In this document: piece after piece, positions 58,802-64,000 of the stretch | Numbering within the stretch: the first letter of the stretch is position 1 | Layout of the letters: every line of letters starts with the position of its first letter | Assembly: GCF_019222765.1 (NCBI RefSeq) | Contig: NZ_CP078145.1 | Span: 5,456,001 to 5,520,000, forward strand | Direction: 5' to 3' | Length of the DNA: 64,000 nucleotides | Source of the DNA: Nocardia iowensis | GTDB lineage: Bacteria; Actinomycetota; Actinomycetes; Mycobacteriales; Mycobacteriaceae | The notes under the pieces: generated by a model | The model's database searches: none | Told to the model about the DNA's origin: nothing | Seen by the model: only the letters and a program-made list of their open reading frames with translations | Translations under genes and position numbers: made by a program

Positions 58802-61054
58802 ATGGCGCACCCCGCCCCGCCGGTTCCGGGGGCGACGGTCGCATCGGACCGTTCGCCCGGAGGTTCGCGCGGCACCGGGGTGACCGAGGTGGTCGAACGG
58901 TTTGCCGAAGCGTGGCGCGAGGATGCCAGCCCGCCGGACCTGCGGGCCTATCTGCCGGACTCGCCCGCTATTCGGCGGGTGTCGTTGATCGAGTTGATCA
59001 AGGTCGATCTGGCCAATCGCTGGGGACGGGGCGCGGCGCCGAAACGTCTGGCGGAGTACGTGGCAGACCTGCCGGAACTGCGGACCTGGCCGCTGCCGCC
59101 GGATCTGATCTACGAGGAGTTCCACGTCCGGCGGCGGGCGGGCAGCTCGGTCCGGGTCGAGGAATACACCGCGGCGTATCCCGCACAGGCCGAACAACTT
59201 TCGGAGATGCTGGCGACGGACGACTATCACAGCACGATGATGTCGGCCGCCGAGCCGGTGCGGCTCGACGATATCGAGGCCGGGCAGAAGATCGACGACT
59301 TCGACCTGATGACCGGGCTCGGGCGCGGCGCCTTCGCGCGGGTATTCCTGGCGCGGCAACGGTCGATGCAGCGACTGGTAGCGGTGAAGATCTCCCGCGA
59401 CAAGGGCTCCGAGCCGCAGACTTTGGCGCAATTGGATCACGACTACATCGTTCGAGTCTTCGATCAGCGAGTCCTGGAGAGCCGCAAGTTGCGGCTGCTT
59501 TACATGCAGTATGTGCCGGGCGGGACGTTGTTCACCGTGCTCGAGCGGGTTCGGGTGACCCCACCGGAACAGCGCAACGGCACGCTGCTGCTCGATGTCA
59601 TCGACTCGGTGCTCGCCGGGAAGGGGGAGATCCGGCCGAGCGAATCACCGTTGCGGGCGGAACTGGCGACGCTGTCGTGGCCGGAAACCATTGCCTGGCT
59701 GGGGCGGCGGCTTGCCGAGGCGCTCGACTACGCGGGCAATGCCGGTGTGCTGCACCGCGATATCAAACCGGCGAACGTATTGCTCACCGCGGACGGCATT
59801 CCCAAGCTCGCCGACTTCAATATCAGCTTCAGCGGCAACGTTTCGGGAGACAGCCCGGTCGCCTACTTCGGTGGCTCGCTCGCCTACATGTCGCCCGAAC
59901 AGCTGGCGGCGGTGCATCCCGATCGGGCGAGCACGGCCGCGGATCTCGACACCCGCAGCGACCTCTACGCGCTCGCCGTTGTGCTGTGGGAATTGCTCAC
60001 CGGCCGAAAACCTTTCGACGACGACTCGGTGACCGGCGGCGATCGCACGGCGCTGGACGGCATGCTGGAGCGCCGCTCGGCGGGCCCGAATGCCCTGCCG
60101 TATCAAGATCTTCCGCCGGACTGTCCGGCGGCGCTGCGGCGGGCGCTGGTGCGCGCACTCGACCCGGACCCGGACAACCGCTGGCCGCGTGGCGCGGACA
60201 TGGCCCAGCAGTTGGAGGTCTGCCTCGACGCGAGGGCCCGTGACCTCGTCGATCCCCCGCCGACCAGTTGGCGGCTGCGGGCCCGGGTACTCATGCATCC
60301 GATCATGGCGCTCGCCATCGCCGTGCCGAACGCGCTGGCGATCTGGTACAGCTACAACCACAATCGGACACTGATCATCGGCAAGCTGGACGAGCAGGCA
60401 CAACACCGCTTCGACCAGATCGCGCTGACCACCTACGGGCTGTGCTTCCTGATCGGCTTCGTGGTCACCAACGTGCTGGTTGCCCAGCTGTGGTCGATTT
60501 CGCGCGGGCTGCGCAACGGAAAGTCCTACGACGCGGATACTCTGGCCCGTGCGCGCAGTGACACGTTACTGCTCGGCAAGCGAAATGTGCTGACCTGCTT
60601 CATGCTATGGGTCATCGCGGGGGTCGCGGTGCCGGTTTCCGTACAGGTCTCCGGAAACCACCTCACCGCCGAGTCCTACCTGCACTTCTTCATCACGCAG
60701 ATCGTCTGCGGCGCCATCGCGATGGCGTACCCGTACTTCATGGTCAATTTCTACGCGGTGCGCTCGCTGTATCCGATGTTCCTCCGGCACGGCGGGCTCG
60801 GCGCCAAGGACGCGCGGCGACTCCAGCAACTCGACCGGCGCAGCACCTACTTCCTCGCCATCGCCGCCGCCGTCCCGCTGCTCGGTGTCGCGGGCGCGAC
60901 CTTCATACCGCCCGAGGACATTCCGGCCGTCATCGTGGCCCTGCGGGTGCTGTGCCTTGGCAGCGCCCTCGCGTTCATCGGCGTGTATTGGCTCTTCCGC
61001 ATGCTGGAGAAGGATCTGGCCGCGCTGGAACGCATCGTCGCCCGCTCGGCTTGA
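58802..61054 (+). CDS. Membrane Ser/Thr protein kinase with DFN motif
   Basis: 750 residues. An N-terminal region (about 25-145; PPDLRAYLPDSP, LIELIKVDLANRW) precedes the kinase as in Planctomycete-type kinases. The kinase has GLGRGAFARVF (about 172), VAVKIS Lys (about 196), HRDIKPANVLL (about 318), DFN in LADFNISFSG (about 338) instead of DFG, and GGSLAYMSPEQL. About six membrane segments follow (about 497-735), including FMLWVIAGVAVPVSVQVSGN. The C-terminal membrane part is not a known receptor. An AGAUG-type site precedes the ATG. The kinase may be active, since DFN occurs in related bacterial kinases. Confidence 0.87.
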   Translation: MAHPAPPVPGATVASDRSPGGSRGTGVTEVVERFAEAWREDASPPDLRAYLPDSPAIRRVSLIELIKVDLANRWGRGAAPKRLAEYVADLPELRTWPLPPDLIYEEFHVRRRAGSSVRVEEYTAAYPAQAEQLSEMLATDDYHSTMMSAAEPVRLDDIEAGQKIDDFDLMTGLGRGAFARVFLARQRSMQRLVAVKISRDKGSEPQTLAQLDHDYIVRVFDQRVLESRKLRLLYMQYVPGGTLFTVLERVRVTPPEQRNGTLLLDVIDSVLAGKGEIRPSESPLRAELATLSWPETIAWLGRRLAEALDYAGNAGVLHRDIKPANVLLTADGIPKLADFNISFSGNVSGDSPVAYFGGSLAYMSPEQLAAVHPDRASTAADLDTRSDLYALAVVLWELLTGRKPFDDDSVTGGDRTALDGMLERRSAGPNALPYQDLPPDCPAALRRALVRALDPDPDNRWPRGADMAQQLEVCLDARARDLVDPPPTSWRLRARVLMHPIMALAIAVPNALAIWYSYNHNRTLIIGKLDEQAQHRFDQIALTTYGLCFLIGFVVTNVLVAQLWSISRGLRNGKSYDADTLARARSDTLLLGKRNVLTCFMLWVIAGVAVPVSVQVSGNHLTAESYLHFFITQIVCGAIAMAYPYFMVNFYAVRSLYPMFLRHGGLGAKDARRLQQLDRRSTYFLAIAAAVPLLGVAGATFIPPEDIPAVIVALRVLCLGSALAFIGVYWLFRMLEKDLAALERIVARSA

Positions 61055-61149
61055 TTTGCTGCGCCTTTCCCGGCTGCGGCGAGTACGGTATACCCCGCCG
61101 CAACAGCGCAGGGACGGCACGACGCTTTCGGCGGAAAGGCGGGCATTGC

Positions 61150-62346
61150 ATGAACGAGCCGTATTCGTCATGGGCTGCGCGGAATTCGCCCGAAGACCTA
61201 CCGCTCGCCGCCCGCTACCAGAGCGCCGACCCCATCGTGCTGCGCGGCAGCAAGGTCTACCCGATGTACACCGAGCAGGTCGGGCCCGCGCCGACGGCGG
61301 TCACCGTGACGCTGCTGTCCGCGGCGCCGCCGACCGGGCTGCGCGGTCTCGGCATGGGGCTGTCGGTCGTCGACGGCTACGTCGCGCTGAACGGTCGCCG
61401 GCTGGCCGGGGTGGACGTGTGGTCCGATGCCCTCGTCGGCGGCATCAGCTTCGACATCATCGGCACCGCCCCCGGCACCCTGGTGACCCTGACACCGGTC
61501 TGGGTCGACAGTTTCGGCGAACAAAAGTCCTGGGTCGGCAACTACGGCATCGTCATCGAGAACACGCCCGACGGCCGGATCGTCCTGTGGTGCAGCATCG
61601 GCGAGGGTCCAGCGAATTTCGCGAACCTCGTCGTCGAAGTGCGTACCGCGCCGGTCAAGCAGCACGCGCAGCCGGTGCCGCGGCCCGCCTTGGAAACACC
61701 ACTCCGTTCGGCGCCGAACCTACCGACCGACCCGAGCGGCGCCTACCCGTCGGCGACGCAGAACAGTGCCCATCCCCCGACCATGCAGTCCGCGCAGACC
61801 AATCCCGGGTACGCGCCGAGCGCGCAGCCGGTGCCGCTCGACGCGTATTCCCGTGTCACGCAGCCGCATCCGGCCCCGGTCGCGGACCCGCCCGCGCAAC
61901 CCGGTCCCACTCCCTACCTCGGCTCCGACGCCCAGTACGGTCCTGGTGTCCAGTCGGCGCCTACCCGACCCATGGTGCAACCCGCCACACAGACCGACGA
62001 GGAGCCCGCCCCGGACGCCAGCTATCGGACCGCCCTCTACGACCTCGGTGTCGCTATGTACAGCCGTGGTGAGGAAGACCAGGCGTGCGGTCTGTGGGCG
62101 CAAGCCGCCGACGCGGGTCACGCGGGCGCCGCCTACGACTTAGGTGTCGTGCACTTCCGCCGCGGCGACCTGGTGGACGCGGAACGGTGGTGGCGGGCCG
62201 CCGCGGACCGACGCGAACCGCGCGCGATGGCCGGACTCGCCGAACTCCTCGACCGGCAAGGCAATTACGCCGAGGCACGCGTCTGGCGGGCCTGCGCCGA
62301 CGAAGAACGCTCCACCAACGCCGATCAGTCCGTCGGGTCGAGTTGA
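61150..62346 (+). CDS. Beta-rich N-terminal protein with Sel1-like repeats
   Basis: 398 residues. The N-terminal 180 (PIVLRGSKVYPMYTEQVGPA, TVTLLSAAPPTGLRGLGMGL, WVGNYGIVIENTPDG) form a beta-rich domain of no clear family. A Pro/Gln/Ala-rich linker (about 180-285) leads to C-terminal Sel1-like repeats of about 36 residues (LYDLGVAMYSRGEEDQACGL, YDLGVVHFRRGDLVDAERWW, about 297-390). Its ATG is 95 bp after the kinase stop, so it may be a kinase substrate or adaptor. The 3' end overlaps the convergent NADAR gene by 22 bp. Confidence 0.75.
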   Translation: MNEPYSSWAARNSPEDLPLAARYQSADPIVLRGSKVYPMYTEQVGPAPTAVTVTLLSAAPPTGLRGLGMGLSVVDGYVALNGRRLAGVDVWSDALVGGISFDIIGTAPGTLVTLTPVWVDSFGEQKSWVGNYGIVIENTPDGRIVLWCSIGEGPANFANLVVEVRTAPVKQHAQPVPRPALETPLRSAPNLPTDPSGAYPSATQNSAHPPTMQSAQTNPGYAPSAQPVPLDAYSRVTQPHPAPVADPPAQPGPTPYLGSDAQYGPGVQSAPTRPMVQPATQTDEEPAPDASYRTALYDLGVAMYSRGEEDQACGLWAQAADAGHAGAAYDLGVVHFRRGDLVDAERWWRAAADRREPRAMAGLAELLDRQGNYAEARVWRACADEERSTNADQSVGSS

Positions 62347-62897
62347 CCACCGCGTAACTGCGCGCGAGCCTCCATCAACGCGAAACCAAGCAGGTTCAAC
62401 CCCTGCCACCGGGCAGGATCCTCGGCCCGCGGATCGTCGGCGGCCAGCCCGATACCCCAAACCCGGTCCACCGGACTGGCTTCGACCAGCACCCGCTCGC
62501 CCGTCCCGAGCAGATACTCCAGTAGCTCCGCGTGCTGCCCGAACTTCGCGACATTGCCGCGCACCACGATCTCGTATCGATGCGCGCTCCACACCTTCCC
62601 GTCGAATCCGCGCACCTCCCGCCCGAGCGCCTTCGCCGCCTTGGGTGTTTCCGCCGCAAGCACCCGTTCGGCATTCTCCTTGTCACCGAACAGCACGGCC
62701 TTGCCCCACATCATGTAGTGCTCGGCCGACGCGAAGGTGTTCCCGTCCACCGTGAACGATGCGAGCCACCACTGACTCAAACAACTCGCCCCGATCCGCC
62801 CGCCACGCTCCGGCTGATGCCCCCAGAAGAACAGATAGTCCAGCTTCTCGCCCGCAGTTGTCACCCTGACCAGGTCGCTCACCGAACGCAGGCTCAT
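62325..62897 (-). CDS. NADAR-family protein (YbiA-like)
   Basis: 190 residues from ATG 62897. NADAR/DUF1768 features are LDYLFFWGHQPERGGRIGAS near the start, SQWWLASFTVDGNTFASAEHYMMWGKAVLF (split here as SQWWLASFTVDG and AEHYMMWGKAVLFGD), KFGQHAELLEYLLGTGERVL and GIGLAADDPRAEDPARWQG. The family hydrolyses riboflavin intermediates or ADP-ribosylated nucleobases in DNA. No DarT-like partner is adjacent. It is convergent with the Sel1 gene. Confidence 0.9.
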   Translation of the reverse strand: MSLRSVSDLVRVTTAGEKLDYLFFWGHQPERGGRIGASCLSQWWLASFTVDGNTFASAEHYMMWGKAVLFGDKENAERVLAAETPKAAKALGREVRGFDGKVWSAHRYEIVVRGNVAKFGQHAELLEYLLGTGERVLVEASPVDRVWGIGLAADDPRAEDPARWQGLNLLGFALMEARAQLRGGQLDPTD

Positions 62898-62995
62898 GAT
62901 CAGAGTGTGCCCTACGGACCGCCACACCCGCCGCTGAATATCGGTGAGGGGCAGCGTACGGGCGGCGTTGTTTCCTCCGCCATAGAGTCCGAGTC

Positions 62996-63742
62996 GTGAA
63001 CAGACACATCTTCTTCGAGCGGCTACACAACTTCCGTGATCTCGGTGGCTACCCGACCGAAGACGGACAGCTGGTGCGATGGGGCCGTCTGTATCGCTCC
63101 GACTCGCTTGGCAAGCTGCACGGCGACGATTGGGAGCGCTTCCTGAAGCTGGACGTCACCACCGTCATCGATTTGCGCTACCCATGGGAGATCGATGCCA
63201 AAGGTCGCGTCCCCCACCACGAGTCACTCGCCTATCACAACCTCAGCATCGAGCACCGCCCCTACGACCAGGCCGCGCTCGGCAAGGACGTCGAGGTCGG
63301 CCCCTATCTCGCCGAGCGGTTCCTGGAGGTCGCCTACGACGGCGTCGAAGAACTGCGCCAGGCCATCGAGGTACTCGCCGTCGCGGACGGCCCGACGGTC
63401 TTCCACTGCGCGTCCGGCAAGGACCGCACCGGGCTGCTCGCCGCGCTCGTACTGGCCTTGCTCGGGGTATCCGAGGACGTGATCATCGAGGACTTCGCCC
63501 GCACCGAACTCGCCACCGAACGCCTGCTCGCGGACTGGCGCAGGGCGAATGCGGGCAAGGAGCCGAACTGGCCCGGATACGGGCGAGCGCCTGCTGAGGT
63601 GATGCGGCTGTTCCTGGCGGCTCTCGTGGCCGAACACGGATCGGTGCGCGGGTATACGGCGGACCTGCTCGGCACCGGCGACGACTTGGTCGCCGCCCTA
63701 CGGCGGAACCTGCTCGACTCGGACGAGGTCGCCCGCCGCTGA
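62996..63742 (+). CDS. Tyrosine-phosphatase-family (PtpB-like) protein
   Basis: 248 residues from GTG 62996. N-terminal motif LHNFRDLGGYPTEDGQLVRW GRLYRSDSL, then VIDLRYPWEIDAKGRVP and the active-site P-loop HCASGKDRTG (Cys about 137) found in mycobacterial PtpB-type and lipid phosphatases. It probably removes phosphate from phosphotyrosine, phosphoserine or phosphoinositide substrates. It is close to a Ser/Thr kinase gene, but on separate transcripts. Confidence 0.9.
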   Translation: MNRHIFFERLHNFRDLGGYPTEDGQLVRWGRLYRSDSLGKLHGDDWERFLKLDVTTVIDLRYPWEIDAKGRVPHHESLAYHNLSIEHRPYDQAALGKDVEVGPYLAERFLEVAYDGVEELRQAIEVLAVADGPTVFHCASGKDRTGLLAALVLALLGVSEDVIIEDFARTELATERLLADWRRANAGKEPNWPGYGRAPAEVMRLFLAALVAEHGSVRGYTADLLGTGDDLVAALRRNLLDSDEVARR

Positions 63743-63784
63743 TCAGGGGCGAATAATGCGGTGGCGGGAGGTGTGGGGCTGCGG

Positions 63785-63790
63785 TAGCTT
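63785..63790 (+). promoter_or_regulatory. -10 box of the short leaderless ORF
   Basis: TAGCTT fits the TANNNT pattern and ends six bases before ATG 63797, which puts the transcript start at the ATG. No clear -35 is visible. Confidence 0.4.
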
Positions 63791-63796
63791 GCGCGT

Positions 63797-63913
63797 ATGG
63801 GCGGTTCAGGGATGAACGGAGCGTGCGCGATCGGCGCGTACTACATTCGGCTGCGCGCGGAGGCCTGGGCTCTGCCAGCGCACCGCACGGCCACGGTGTC
63901 CCGACAGTTCTGA
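63797..63913 (+). CDS. 38-codon leaderless ORF at the window end
   Basis: The frame opens at ATG 63797 directly after a -10 box and ends at TGA 63911-63913. It encodes a basic, Tyr/Trp-containing peptide (GACAIGAYYIRLRAEAWALP then AHRTATVSRQF). No ribosome site is needed for leaderless initiation. A strong hairpin follows at 63926. It may be a leader peptide for a gene beyond the window, or a chance frame; I recognise no family. Confidence 0.4.
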   Translation: MGGSGMNGACAIGAYYIRLRAEAWALPAHRTATVSRQF

Positions 63914-63925
63914 TCGGGAGCTGCG

Positions 63926-63948
63926 CCGGCGGTCGATGAGACCGCCGG
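63926..63948 (+). terminator. Strong hairpin after the short ORF
   Basis: CCGGCGGTC (63926-63934) and GACCGCCGG (63940-63948) form a perfect 9-bp stem with a 5-base loop, 12 bp after the ORF stop. No U-run follows. It may be an attenuator or terminator acting on the downstream gene outside the window. Confidence 0.5.
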
Positions 63949-64000
63949 ATCTCTGTGCCCTGGCATGGGTCCGGGCGAATCACTTTTTCTGATTCGACCA

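Overview
The window looks like chromosomal DNA of a mycolic-acid actinomycete, most likely Nocardia or a close relative. It is GC-rich, uses GTG and TTG starts freely, and carries families typical of that group: a CYP136-like cytochrome P450 with a [3Fe-4S] ferredoxin, a Ddn-like deazaflavin (F420) reductase, a GT87 polyprenyl-phosphate mannosyltransferase, UdgX, an IdeR-type iron box, secreted Nocardia-type lipases and many TetR regulators. Genus is inferred from gene content; no rRNA or tRNA gene is visible.

Layout. 1-1039: a 5'-anchored, window-truncated imine-reductase-like dehydrogenase divergent from an HxlR regulator. 1304-9395: a polymorphic-toxin operon on the minus strand (SseB-like protein, WXG100-like helical protein, a 2235-residue RHS toxin, candidate immunity protein). 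9519-12073: SGNH hydrolase, AraC regulator, arginase-family enzyme. 12171-16806: carbohydrate ABC importer (binding lipoprotein and two permeases) with a GH20 hexosaminidase, probably for GlcNAc-containing oligosaccharides. 16812-22654: a lipoprotein, a phosphotransferase, a TetR/lipase pair with a clear operator, and a BrnT-like/RHH toxin-antitoxin pair lying between two paralogous lipase genes. 22711-30339: SigF/SigB-type sigma factor, saccharopine-dehydrogenase-like protein, EamA transporter, GH92 glycosidase, M14 peptidase, GNAT. 30387-34438: four-gene siderophore ABC importer under an iron box.

34619-43168: small proteins, an acyltransferase, a coupled pair sharing a helical domain, the P450/ferredoxin unit with divergent TetR, a second imine-reductase-like gene with a divergent MerR and a textbook 19-bp-spacer promoter, and an epoxide-hydrolase-like gene that shares a DNA motif with a nearby TetR gene. 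43364-49594: PheS-like 'mystery ligase', topoisomerase IB, KGG stress protein, GT87, flavodoxin-like protein, UdgX, ankyrin protein, Ddn-like reductase. 49598-58492: CoA-disulfide-reductase-like enzyme, amino-acid permease, AhpD/DapB-like pair, a third lipase, a resolvase-like fragment, TetR/ABM/DUF2867, GroES-like protein. 58802-63913: a membrane Ser/Thr kinase with DFN instead of DFG, a Sel1-repeat protein, NADAR, a Tyr phosphatase, and a probably leaderless 38-codon ORF.

The window is dense with palindromic operators placed where divergent regulators predict them. The items most worth follow-up are the RHS toxin/immunity end, the PheS-like ligase and its leader, the toxin-antitoxin promoter, and the unusual kinase neighbourhood.
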